From: Herpetosiphonaceae bacterium
GTDB taxonomy: Bacteria; Chloroflexota; Chloroflexia; Chloroflexales; Kallotenuaceae
Length of the DNA: 64,000 nt
Assembly (NCBI GenBank): GCA_013821605.1
Contig: JACDGP010000011.1
Location: 1-64,000 of the forward strand
Direction: 5' to 3'
The notes under the pieces were generated by a model. It ran no database searches and had not been told where the DNA came from. It saw only the letters and a program-made list of their open reading frames with translations. Below are positions 37,939 through 46,647 of the stretch, piece after piece. The translations under genes were made by a program, and so were the position numbers. The stretch's first letter is position 1. The number at the start of each line of letters is the position of its first letter.

Positions 37939-37963
37939 ACTCTCACAACTTAATCAGGCAACA

Positions 37964-38071
37964 CTCTTATTCAGAGGGGTGGAGGGACCGGCCCTACGAA
38001 GCCCCGACAACCAGGCCAGCGAAGTTGCTGTCCCAGGTGCCAAAACCGGCAGAGATACTGGATGATGAGAG
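37964..38071 (+). promoter_or_regulatory. SAM-I (S-box) riboswitch
   Basis: The aptamer matches the S-box consensus: AGAGGGGTGGAGGGACCGG, then CCCTACGAAGCCCCGACAACC, then GGTGCCAAAACCGG. The closing P1 stem can be drawn as CTCTTATT (37964-37971) with GATGAGAG (38064-38071), and the P4 hairpin as CCGG/CTGG. It binds S-adenosylmethionine. A terminator at 38117-38148 provides the expression platform, so high SAM should switch the downstream APS reductase and sulfite reductase genes off. Confidence 0.93.
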
Positions 38072-38116
38072 GCTGTCGCCACTGCGTAGTACAAACTACA
38101 AGGTTTATTGGTGATT

Positions 38117-38148
38117 GCCTCCGTCCTCTGGGCGGGGGCTTTGTTGTT
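38117..38148 (+). terminator. Riboswitch-controlled terminator
   Basis: GCCTCCGTCC pairs with GGGCGGGGGC (10 bp with G-T wobbles) around a TCT loop and is followed by TTTGTTGTT. It lies between the aptamer and the cysH start, as expected for transcriptional control. Confidence 0.8.
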
Positions 38149-38196
38149 AATCCGACACGGTGGACAACCGGGTCACAGGGAAGAAATGAGACTTAT

Positions 38197-38940
38197 ATGC
38201 TCGATCTAGTACGTTCGATCCGTCCCACCTCAGCGGAAATTGGGGCATGGAATACAGAGTTAGCGACAGCTACACCCGAGGAAGTGCTCACGTGGGGCGC
38301 GGCCCAATGGAATCACCACATGGCATTGACTTGTTCGTTCGGTGGACCGGCTGGCATGGTGCTACTTGACATGATTGTCAAGGTCGCGCCAGCGACGCCT
38401 GCCCTCTATATCGATACTGGCGTGCTCTTTCCCGAAACGTATGCCCTGATCGAACAGGTCGAGCAACACTATGGCATTCAACTGGCGGTCTCAAACCCCC
38501 ATCGCACGATTGCTGAGCAGGAAGCTGTTGAAGGCCCCGCACTTTGGACCCGCGATCCAAACCGTTGCTGTGCCGTACGTAAAGTACAACCGCTGGCAGA
38601 AACGCTGCTCCCATTCGATGCCTGGATCACCGGCCTCCGCCGTGATAATGGCAGCACCCGCGCTCAAGCCCAGCTGGTTGAATGGAGCACAAAATACCAG
38701 CTGGTTAAGCTGAACCCGTTGGTCGCTTGGACTGAGCGCGATGTGTGGCGCTATATACACGCGCATAAAGTACTCTACAACCCACTATTGGATCAAGGAT
38801 ATACCTCGATCGGCTGTGCTCCATGCACACGTCTGCCAACGAGCGATGACCCTCGCTCAGGTCGTTGGGTCGGTTTCGGGAAAACGGAGTGTGGTCTCCA
38901 TCTTGAGCCAGAAGCTTCCGGAGTTGCTCTAGCCGGGTAA
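38197..38940 (+). CDS. cysH: Adenylyl-sulfate (APS) reductase, CysH family
   Basis: A 247-residue protein from the ATG at 38197; an in-frame ORF start at 38062 lies inside the riboswitch. It carries the adenylylsulfate-binding ALTCSFGGPAGMVLLDMI loop, the cysteine pair in NRCCAVRKVQPL and the second pair in IGCAPCTR, and ends in the catalytic KTECGLH. The CC plus CxxC cysteines mark the 4Fe-4S APS reductase branch rather than the PAPS enzyme of E. coli. It reduces activated sulfate to sulfite with thioredoxin. It is followed by sulfite reductase, both behind a SAM riboswitch. Confidence 0.92.
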   Translation: MLDLVRSIRPTSAEIGAWNTELATATPEEVLTWGAAQWNHHMALTCSFGGPAGMVLLDMIVKVAPATPALYIDTGVLFPETYALIEQVEQHYGIQLAVSNPHRTIAEQEAVEGPALWTRDPNRCCAVRKVQPLAETLLPFDAWITGLRRDNGSTRAQAQLVEWSTKYQLVKLNPLVAWTERDVWRYIHAHKVLYNPLLDQGYTSIGCAPCTRLPTSDDPRSGRWVGFGKTECGLHLEPEASGVALAG

Positions 38941-39018
38941 TAGTCGCTAAGCGTTTATACTATAGAGCGAACAGCTTCTGTAGAGCGCGGGGCTAATAGC
39001 CCCAGAGGAGGAGATAGT

Positions 39019-40746
39019 ATGACTGCTGCGTTGCCACTAACCGAAACCGATGCACCTGGCCAGACCGAGCTTCCACCTTCCAAAAACGAGGGATTGAAAC
39101 GTGCCAGTGATGGATTGGCTGGCCCGCTGCCCGCAGAGATCAACGACCTGAGCACAGCACGGATCTCCGAGGACGCCGCGCAACTGCTGAAGTTTCATGG
39201 CAGCTACCTACAAGACGACCGTGATCAGCGACAGGCCTTGAAAAAAGCCAAGCAAGACCGCGCTTGGCAATTCATGGTCCGCACCAAATTTCCGGGTGGC
39301 CGTCTGACTGCCGAGCAATATCTGCTCGCCGATGAACTGGCAACCACGAGTGCGAATAACACCATCCGCATCACCACCCGGCAGGATTTTCAGTTTCACG
39401 GCATAGGGAAAGCCAAACTCAGGAGCTTGATCCAAGCCCTCAACGACCGCTGGATGACGACCTACGGTGGGTGCGGCGATGTCACCCGCAATACCTTGAC
39501 CTGTCCGGTTGCTGACCTCCTGCCGGGGCATGCTTTCGACTACCAAGAGCTGGCCCAGCAGATCAGCGATCGCTTCATGCCCGACTCTACGGCCTACTAT
39601 GAGCTATGGCTGGATGGCGAAAAAATCATGGCCGATGGTAGCCGCGTCAAGGTCACGCCGCAGCGCGAAGAGTCCTTCTTCGGTCCTACCTATATGCCGC
39701 GTAAGCATAAAATCGTGATCGGCTTGCCGCATGATAATTGCGTCGATCTCTTCACGAATGACATGGCCCTCGAAGCCGTCCTCGATGATCACAGCCATCT
39801 ACGTGGCTTCAACCTCGTTGCCGGCGGCGGTTTAGGCAGTACCTACGGCCAGAAGGAGACCTTTGCACGGCTTGGCGACCGCATTGGCTTCCTCCCGCCA
39901 GAGCAGGCCATACCCGTGCTTGAAGCCGCAACCGCCCTCTACCGTGACTTTGGTGACCGCTCTAATCGCCGCCATGCGCGCTTAAAATACGTGCTCGCTG
40001 ACCGTGGGGTGGAGTGGTTCCGCGATGAGTTGGGTCGCCGCCTGGGAGAACGCTTACCCTTGCCTGCTGACGTACCGCAGTATGGCGTGGATGACCACCT
40101 TGGCTGGCGCGAACAGGCTGATGGACAGTGGCTGGTGGGTATCTGGGTCGAGAACGGTCGCATCCAGGACAAGGCAGACCGGTTGGTCAAAACCGGATTG
40201 CGGGCGATTATTGCAGAAGTCGAGCCCGGTATTCGTCTGACGGCCCAGCAAAATCTCGTGCTCACCCACATCCCGGCCGATACACGACCCCGCGTCGAAG
40301 CCTTGCTGCAGCAATATGGTTTGTCGGCAGGAGGCGACGGGCTCAGCACCTTACGGCGCTATGCCATGGCCTGCCCCGCCATGCCGACCTGTGGCCTAGC
40401 CGTGGCCGAAAGCGAGCGTTTTCTCCCAGGCGTCATTACCGAACTGGAGCAACGCGGCTATGGCGATGATCGCGTGTGGATTCGCATGAGCGGTTGCCCC
40501 AATGGTTGCTCTCGACCACCATCGGCCGAAGTTGGCCTCGTTGGACGCAGTCTGAGTCTTTATAACATCTACCTTGGTGGTAGCTTCGAAGGCACCCGCC
40601 TGGCACGACTGTACCGCCCTGATGTGCGGTCCAACGTCCTAGTCGATACCCTAACCGAGGTCTTTGACCAATGGAAACAAGGTCGTAACGAGGGCGAGGC
40701 TTTTGGGGATTGGGCAAATCGGACACTGACCTTCGTCGAAGGCTAA
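39019..40746 (+). CDS. Ferredoxin-type sulfite reductase (siroheme protein)
   Basis: A 575-residue siroheme/4Fe-4S reductase. N-terminal ferritin-like half-repeat with QLLKFHGSYLQDDRD and FMVRTKFPGGRLTAEQY; siroheme-binding TTRQDFQFHGIGK; CGDVTRNTLTCP in the first repeat; and the cluster ligands MACPAMPTCGLAVAESER and MSGCPNGCSRPPSAEVGLVG near residues 450-500. Nitrite and sulfite reductases of this family look alike. Co-transcription with APS reductase and the SAM riboswitch indicates that it reduces sulfite to sulfide for cysteine and methionine synthesis. The ATG at 39019 follows GGAGGAGA. A strong terminator follows. Confidence 0.9.
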   Translation: MTAALPLTETDAPGQTELPPSKNEGLKRASDGLAGPLPAEINDLSTARISEDAAQLLKFHGSYLQDDRDQRQALKKAKQDRAWQFMVRTKFPGGRLTAEQYLLADELATTSANNTIRITTRQDFQFHGIGKAKLRSLIQALNDRWMTTYGGCGDVTRNTLTCPVADLLPGHAFDYQELAQQISDRFMPDSTAYYELWLDGEKIMADGSRVKVTPQREESFFGPTYMPRKHKIVIGLPHDNCVDLFTNDMALEAVLDDHSHLRGFNLVAGGGLGSTYGQKETFARLGDRIGFLPPEQAIPVLEAATALYRDFGDRSNRRHARLKYVLADRGVEWFRDELGRRLGERLPLPADVPQYGVDDHLGWREQADGQWLVGIWVENGRIQDKADRLVKTGLRAIIAEVEPGIRLTAQQNLVLTHIPADTRPRVEALLQQYGLSAGGDGLSTLRRYAMACPAMPTCGLAVAESERFLPGVITELEQRGYGDDRVWIRMSGCPNGCSRPPSAEVGLVGRSLSLYNIYLGGSFEGTRLARLYRPDVRSNVLVDTLTEVFDQWKQGRNEGEAFGDWANRTLTFVEG

Positions 40747-40790
40747 GTCCGTAGGCCCAAGTTGAGAGACTCAGCGCCTGCACATCGTTG

Positions 40791-40834
40791 AAGGCGAGTT
40801 TGACGGAATTATTCCGCCGAACTCGCCTTTTTTC
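40791..40834 (+). terminator. Intrinsic terminator of the sulfur operon
   Basis: AAGGCGAGTT and AACTCGCCTT form the outer stem, with CGGAA/TTCCG inside, and the hairpin runs into TTTTTTC. It lies 45 bases after the sulfite reductase stop. Confidence 0.9.
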
Positions 40835-40907
40835 TCGTCCCGTAGACCATACCAGCATTTCTTGTGTCCGATAGTCGACAACTACGAATGGCTGGCATTC
40901 CTGTTGC

Positions 40908-40955
40908 TATAATAGCTCCCTAACGGTTTACACCACACTTGTATAATGGTGTAAA
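40908..40955 (+). promoter_or_regulatory. Promoter region and inverted repeat before the formate dehydrogenase operon
   Basis: Two perfect TATAAT boxes occur (40908-40913 and 40942-40947). The second is embedded in the inverted repeat TTTACACCA-N11-TGGTGTAAA (40927-40955), an obvious candidate operator overlapping the -10 element. It does not match FNR (TTGAT-N4-ATCAA). No clear -35 is seen, so activation by a regulator is plausible. Confidence 0.55.
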
Positions 40956-41010
40956 ATAACCGACCAGATACAGTGTTGCACCCTTGCGAAGCAGAGTTGG
41001 AGGCAGCCCC

Positions 41011-44000
41011 ATGGAGCATCCCTCGAAGCAAGTCAGTCGCCGCGATTTCTTGAAAGCGGCAGGCGGCTTTACACTCGGCACCAGCCTCGCCCTAGGAACC
41101 GACCTCACACGGGTCGTAGCCCGCACCAAGACCCTCAAAATCGCCGGCGCAACCGAAGTGCCAAGCGTCTGCCCCTATTGTGCTGTCGGCTGCGGCACCA
41201 TGATCAGTGTTAAAGACGGCAAGGTCATCAACATCGAAGGTAATCCCGACTCGCCGATCTCCAAAGGTACCTTATGCCCCAAGGGTTCCGCCTCGTTCCA
41301 ACTGACCGTCAACCCGCTACGCATGACCAAGGTCAAATATCGGGCGCCCGGAGCGAGCGATTGGGAAGATAAGCCACTGGACTGGGCGATGGAACGCATC
41401 GCGCAACTGGTCAAAAAGACCCGTGATGAGAACTTCAACGAGACCTTCAAGACCAAAGACAAAGATGGCAAGGACGTCGACAAGAAGGTCAATAACACGC
41501 TCGCGATTGCCTCGCTTGGCGGCGCAACCATGGACAACGAGTGGAATTACATTCATCTTAAGTTGATGCGGGCGCTGGGGGTCGTCTTTCTCGAAAACCA
41601 GGCCCGTATTTGACACTCCAGTACAGTGCCCGGTCTGGGCACAAGCTTTGGGCGCGGCGGCGCCACGAATACCCAACAGGATCTGCAGAACGCCGACGCA
41701 ATCATGATCATGGGCTCCAACTTTGCCGAGTGCCATCCGGTCGGCTTTCGATGGGCGATGAAGGCTAAGGCCAAAGGGGCCAAGCTTATCCATGTCGATC
41801 CCCGTTTTACACGTACCTCAGCAATGGCCGATACCTATGCACCGATCCGTTCCGGTTCGGACATCGTCTTCCTGGGCGGTTTGATTAAGTACCTGATCGA
41901 CAACGAAAAGTACTTCAAGGAGTACGTGGTCGCGTATACCAACGCGCCGAGCTTGATCGATCCCAATTACCAAGATACCGAAGAGCTAGATGGTCTATTC
42001 TCAGGCTTTGACCCCGCAGGCCGTAAATACAACCCTGATACCTGGAAATACCAGAGCGATTTGCCGCCAGGGCAAACCCAGCCGGTTCCGGCTCAGGACG
42101 AGTCACAATCCTTCTCTGCGCGGGTCGGGAAGCTGGTGGGCCCGCCACCCAAACAAGATTTGACGATGCAGGATCCACACTGCGTCTTCCAAATCATGAA
42201 GCGACATTATGCCCGCTACACCCCGGAGATGGTTGAGCAGGCGACCGGCTGTCCCAAGGATATCTTTCTCAAGGTTGCCGAAACGTTGGCCCAGAACTCG
42301 GGACGTGAGCGAACAGCTACAGTTGTGTACGCGGTTGGCTGGACCCAGCATACGGTTGGCGTGCAGATCATTCGCGCTGCGACGATTCTGCAGCTTTTGC
42401 TAGGCAACGTCGGTCGTCCCGGGGGCGGCATCCTGGCCCTACGGGGCCATGCGACGATTCAAGGCTCGACCGATGTGCCGACGCTATATAACCTGCTGCC
42501 AGGCTATCTCAATTCACCGAGTGCCTTGAAGACACATGAGACCTTGCGCGCTTACCTCGACACCGAGGTAACGCCGACGGCCTATTGGGCCAACATGCCC
42601 AAGTTTATGGTCTCGATGCTCAAGGCCTGGTACGGCGATGCGGCGACTGCTCAAAATGGTTATGGCTATGATTATCAGCCCAAGATCGTGGGCGACCACT
42701 CGCACATGCCGATGTTCGTTGCCATGAGTCAGGGGTCGATCAAAGGCTTCTTCGCCATGGGTCAGAACCCCGCCGTGGGTGGGCAAAATGCCGGCTTTCA
42801 GCGCAAGGCACTCGCTAAGCTCGACTGGATGGTCGTGCGCGATCTGTACGAGACCGAAACCGCCACCTTCTGGCGCGACTCGCCCGAATTTAAAGGCAAG
42901 TCCAGCGATGTTAAGACGGAGGTCTTTTTCATGCCAGCGGCCGCCGTGCCTGAAGGAGCCGGATCGTTCACGAACACCCAGCGCCTCCTACAAAAGCACG
43001 AAAAAGCGGTCGATCCGCCCGATGATGCTCGCACGGACTTATGGTTCACGTATAAGCTCGGTGTGCGGCTCAAAGAACTATACCAAAGCAGCACCCTACC
43101 CCGTGATACGGGGATCAAGATCTTGACCTGGTCCTACGTTGATCCAGAAGAGAACAAGCAGTGGCGTATCCCAGACGAACCATCATCGGATTTGGTAATG
43201 CGTGAGATCAACGGCTACACCGTCTCCGACAAAAAGATGGTCAAAGGCTTCGGTGACCTGAAAGACGATGGCACAACGGCCTGCGGCGTCTGGATTTATA
43301 GCGGTATTTATGCGCCGACCGCCGACCACCCCGACGGCTTCAACCGCTCGGCGGCGCGCACACCTGGCCAGATTATTTCACCGAACTGGGGCTTTGCCTG
43401 GCCCGCCAACCGCCACATTTTGTACAACCGTGCCTCCGCAGATCCGGCCGGAAATCCATGGAGCGAGCGCAAAAAGCTGGTGTATTGGGATGCCAACGCC
43501 CCGGCCACCGACACGCAAGGCAAGCCGACGAAAGGCAAGTGGGTCGGCATCGAGGGCGAGGTACCAGACTTTGTTGCGACCAAAGCACCCACTACGCCAG
43601 CTAATCCCAAAGGCGTGGGCCTCGACTACCACTCGGGTGCCGATCCTTTTATCATGAAAGCCGATGGCAAAGGCTGGCTGTTTGCACCACAGGGTCTCAC
43701 AGATGGCCCGCTGCCAACACACTACGAGCCGTATGAGTCGCCCGTCGAAAACATGCTGTATCACAAGCAGGGCGTCAATCCGGTTGCCAAGCTCTACGAC
43801 AAACTGGTGCCCGGCAACGCCTATAGCCCGCCAGGCAATCCCGACTACCCCCATATTCTGTCGACCTACCGGCTGACCGAGCATCATCTCAGTGGCTCCA
43901 TGAGTCGCTGGTTACCATGGTTGGCCGAGTTGCAACCCGAACTTTTCGTTGAGATTAGCCCTGAACTGGCCCATGAAAAGGGCATCAGTAACACACAGTT

Positions 44001-44235
44001 GGTCAACATCAAAACACCACGGGCGACGATCCAGGCCAAAGCGTTGGTGACGAAGCGCATCCGGCCCTTTGTCATTGGCGGCAAAACCATCCATCAAGTT
44101 GGCATGCCGTGGCACTGGGGCTATAACGGGATCGCTCATGGTGCCGTGGTTAATGATTTATCCGCTTTGGTCGGTGATCCAAATGTCAACATCCACGAGG
44201 CTAAAGTCTTCGTATGCCAGATCGAAAAGGCGTAG
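41011..44235 (+). CDS. fdhG: Selenocysteine-containing formate dehydrogenase, catalytic subunit
   Basis: One 1074-residue protein read through an in-frame TGA at 41611-41613 (Sec201). Before the TGA the frame reads FLENQARI, and after it HSSTVPGLGTSFGRGG, aligning with the NQARV-Sec-HGPTV site of E. coli FdnG. The ATG at 41011 has GGAGG seven bases upstream; the preceding TTG is less likely. A Tat signal (SRRDFLK) is followed by the 4Fe-4S ligands CPYCAVGC and a downstream Cys in GTLCPKG, then molybdopterin domains (AEAHPVGFRWAM-type ECHPVGFRWAMKAKAKGAKL) and the C-terminal cofactor domain (HWGYNGIAHGAVVND). It oxidises formate to CO2 on the outer membrane face and passes electrons to the next subunit. 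Confidence 0.95.
41611..41642 (+). other. Bacterial SECIS element directing UGA to selenocysteine
   Basis: The TGA (41611-41613) is followed 12 bases later by the hairpin GTGCCC-GGTCT-GGGCAC (41626-41642). The GGTCT loop is the SelB contact known from E. coli fdhF. The GGT codon is the eighth counting the UGA as first, as I recall for fdhF, and the base after UGA is C in both. SelA, SelB, SelD and tRNA-Sec genes are not in the window but must exist if this is functional. Confidence 0.9.
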
Positions 44236-44246
44236 GGGAGCGACTG

Positions 44247-45146
44247 ATGAGTGATGCATACGGCTTCTATACCGATACCACAGTGTGTATCGGCTGCAAA
44301 GCGTGCCAGGTCGCCTGTCACCAGTGGAATGAACTCCCCGCCGAGCTGGAACAACAGCCGACCGAGCACAGTCCGGGCCAGACGCGGCCCATGACCGGTA
44401 ATAGCTACGACAACACCGGCTCGTTTAGCGATGTCAATTGGCGCCATGTCAAGTTTATTGAGAAATCCGAGATACCGGCCATGGGGACAACAGCGGCATC
44501 GGTCTCGCATAGCCCGCAGGATCCCAACCGCGATAACTTACAATGGCTCATGATGTCGGATGTGTGCAAGCACTGCGTTAACGCACCATGCCTAGAAGTA
44601 TGCCCCACGGGAGCGATCATCCGCACCGAGTTTGATTCGGTCTATATTCAGGAGCCCGTCTGTAATGGCTGTCGTAACTGTGTAGGCGCGTGTCCCTTCG
44701 GCGTCATTCATATGGGTGGCACCGCAAATGAGGGCGAAGGAACGGCCAAAAAGTGCACGCTCTGTTATGACCGGATGCAGCATGGTCTGACGCCCGCCTG
44801 TGCGCAAGCATGTCCGACCGAGTCGATCCAGTTCGGCAAGATCACCGACTTAAAGGTGCGAGCCGAGCAACGGGTCAAAGACCTGCATGACCTAGGCTTT
44901 CCACAAGCCCAGTTGTATGGTGCGGATACCAAGATTCTGGGCGGCCTCAACTCCTTTTACTTGCTGATGGATCAGCCCGAGGTCTATGGCCTCCCCAGCA
45001 ACCCCAAGCTACCCTCGCGAGCCGTCATACCATCGACTTTCTTGAGCATGGGCAGCGCGTTGCTGGTGGCTTTGGGAGGCCTGTTCGCCTTCCGCAAAAA
45101 ACGCATGGAAGAATTCGCCGCCGATCCCACGGCGAAGGAGCGCTAG
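44247..45146 (+). CDS. fdhB: Formate dehydrogenase iron-sulfur subunit (FdnH/HybA type)
   Basis: A 299-residue protein from the ATG at 44247, after AGGGGAG. Four ferredoxin-type cysteine groups are visible: CIGCKACQVACHQW, CKHCVNAPCLEVCPTGA, CNGCRNCVGACPFGV, and CTLCYDRMQHGLTPACAQACP, enough for four 4Fe-4S clusters. A single membrane helix near the C terminus (FLSMGSALLVALGGLFAF) anchors it, as in FdnH. It carries electrons from the selenoprotein to the membrane subunit. It follows the catalytic gene by 11 bases. Confidence 0.93.
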   Translation: MSDAYGFYTDTTVCIGCKACQVACHQWNELPAELEQQPTEHSPGQTRPMTGNSYDNTGSFSDVNWRHVKFIEKSEIPAMGTTAASVSHSPQDPNRDNLQWLMMSDVCKHCVNAPCLEVCPTGAIIRTEFDSVYIQEPVCNGCRNCVGACPFGVIHMGGTANEGEGTAKKCTLCYDRMQHGLTPACAQACPTESIQFGKITDLKVRAEQRVKDLHDLGFPQAQLYGADTKILGGLNSFYLLMDQPEVYGLPSNPKLPSRAVIPSTFLSMGSALLVALGGLFAFRKKRMEEFAADPTAKER

Positions 45147-45147
45147 T

Positions 45148-46056
45148 ATGGGCATTACTGCTTCACCTAACTGGGGAGGATGGCTCGTCGCCTACTTTTT
45201 CATCGGCGGCATCGCCGCGGGCGCCTACTTCATCGCTGGCTTAATTGAACTGATCGGCAGTGAGCGCGACCGTGAGATGGCACGTGGGGCTTACTACCTG
45301 GCCTTTCCGTTGTTGGTTTTGTGCTCGATCTTTCTGATCGCCGACTTACACCGGCCCGAGCGCTTCTGGCATATGCTCATTCAGTCGAACACATTCTGGC
45401 CAATGTTTAAGTACTGGTCACCGATGTCGGTTGGCTCCTGGATTTTAAGTGCCTTTGGAGCTGCCTCCTTTGTATCCTTTGTCGACACGCTCGCCGAAGA
45501 TGGACGCCTCGGGCTTGGTCGTTTTGGCGGCTGGGCGCGCAGCCTACGCCTCAGTCCGGTCGGCAAGCTCTTTGCGGTCCTGGAAATGCTGGCAGCCTAT
45601 GGCCTAGCCGCCTATACCGGCGTGTTGCTGACTGCCACCAACGTACCTTTCTGGAGCAATACCAATCTCTTGGGGGCGCTCTTCATGGCCTCTGCGGCTT
45701 CCACCGGCATCGCGGCGCTGCTGTTGCTCCAACACCGCACAGCGTCGCACGAATCGCTCGCGAAGCTAGAAACTGCCGATAGCCTAGCGATGGGGCTGGA
45801 GTTATTGATAATGATCGGCTTTGTGATCTCCTTGGGTGGTCTGGCAGGCCGGTTCGTGACCAATCCCTACGGCCTCGTTATGTTGGTTGGCACCGGTGGG
45901 CTGGGTTTGTTGCTGCCACTACTGCTGCGACTGCTGGCGAAACCATTAGGGCGCAATCCCGCAGTCGTCAACGCTTTGCTCGTGTTGATCGGTGGTTTGC
46001 TGCTGCGCTATGGGATTTTGTTCGCAGGGGAAAGCTTGACGAGCCGCGTCGGTTAA
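45148..46056 (+). CDS. nrfD: NrfD/PsrC-type membrane subunit
   Basis: A 302-residue, highly hydrophobic protein with about eight to nine predicted membrane helices. It begins GWLVAYFFIGGIAAGAYFIAG, which is characteristic of the NrfD family, and has LADLHRPERFWHMLIQSNTFWPMFKYWSPMSVGSW in the second and third helices. It starts one base after the iron-sulfur subunit stop, with AAGGAG upstream. NrfD proteins exchange electrons with the quinone pool without heme, replacing the cytochrome b subunit FdnI of E. coli. So formate electrons probably enter menaquinone here. Symbol by family. Confidence 0.9.
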   Translation: MGITASPNWGGWLVAYFFIGGIAAGAYFIAGLIELIGSERDREMARGAYYLAFPLLVLCSIFLIADLHRPERFWHMLIQSNTFWPMFKYWSPMSVGSWILSAFGAASFVSFVDTLAEDGRLGLGRFGGWARSLRLSPVGKLFAVLEMLAAYGLAAYTGVLLTATNVPFWSNTNLLGALFMASAASTGIAALLLLQHRTASHESLAKLETADSLAMGLELLIMIGFVISLGGLAGRFVTNPYGLVMLVGTGGLGLLLPLLLRLLAKPLGRNPAVVNALLVLIGGLLLRYGILFAGESLTSRVG

Positions 46057-46072
46057 GAATAGGTATATAACT

Positions 46073-46282
46073 ATGCAGAGCTTCGCGAAACGTTGGAAGT
46101 GGGTTGCGCTTGCCTGCTTACTCCTAGCATTGTCGGCCTGTGGTCCAGAAGACGGGCGCGTTCGTGGGCAGCTGGGGGCCGACGTCAACAACAAGCCTAT
46201 TCCGTACAGCCCCTACACGGTCCTTAACGGACCACAGCCGATCCAGCCGCACTCCAAAGTTTGGAGCAGTTCACGTCCATGA
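46073..46282 (+). CDS. Small lipoprotein of unknown function in the formate dehydrogenase operon
   Basis: A 69-residue protein with basic N-region FAKRWKW, a hydrophobic core and lipobox LALSACG (about residues 19-25), so the mature peptide would be about 45 residues anchored by Cys. The mature part (GPEDGRVRGQLGADVNNKPI, later YSPYTVL) matches nothing I know. It starts 17 bases after the NrfD stop and its own stop overlaps the next gene by 4 bases (ATGA). The conserved spacing suggests a real operon member, perhaps an assembly or stability factor at the outer face. Confidence 0.65.
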   Translation: MQSFAKRWKWVALACLLLALSACGPEDGRVRGQLGADVNNKPIPYSPYTVLNGPQPIQPHSKVWSSSRP

Positions 46283-46647
46283 CCGACATGCCATTCCGAC
46301 CGCGCGACCTCGCACTTTTGCTGCTGGCCTCAGGGCATCTTCTGCCTCGTGACCGTGCTCGCGACCAACAGGCCGATGTGGCAGGGATGTCACTCAAACG
46401 CGAGGTGCTGGAACGTCTTAGCGTGCTCGATCCCGAGCCGGCAGCGCTGGACGCAACACTCCTTGAAATTATGCAGGCTATCGGCGAACCGACCGGCCCC
46501 ACGCGGGGCGTCTGCCTAGATATCCGCGCCGATTGGGAAGCAGCCCTCGCGTCCACTGAGTTTGCACCCTGGCTGCTGAACCAAGCGATTCGCGAGGGTG
46601 AAGGTCGTCGTGGAGGCAAGCGGCGTGGCCAGCAGCCGGATGAATAA
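46279..46647 (+). CDS. Uncharacterised cytoplasmic protein between NrfD and FdhE genes
   Basis: A 122-residue protein starting at ATG 46279, translationally coupled to the lipoprotein by a 4-base overlap. It has an all-alpha look (FRPRDLALLLLASGHLLPR, then LKREVLERLSVLDPEP) and a basic tail EGEGRRGGKRRGQQPDE. I recognise no domain. Its place just before fdhE, overlapping that gene's start, suggests a role in formate dehydrogenase maturation. Confidence 0.65.
   Translation: MTDMPFRPRDLALLLLASGHLLPRDRARDQQADVAGMSLKREVLERLSVLDPEPAALDATLLEIMQAIGEPTGPTRGVCLDIRADWEAALASTEFAPWLLNQAIREGEGRRGGKRRGQQPDE

Noticed and set aside
37874-38065. 63-codon ORF over the riboswitch
   Set aside because: It overlaps the SAM-I aptamer, has no ribosome-binding site and no recognisable protein pattern.
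39019-40746. Nitrite reductase (NirA)
   Set aside because: Sequence alone does not exclude it, but operon partner APS reductase and the SAM riboswitch favour sulfite reductase.
41626-44235. Separate formate dehydrogenase gene starting after the TGA
   Set aside because: The start would be inside the SECIS hairpin, the frame is continuous with the upstream part, and both halves are needed for a complete family member.
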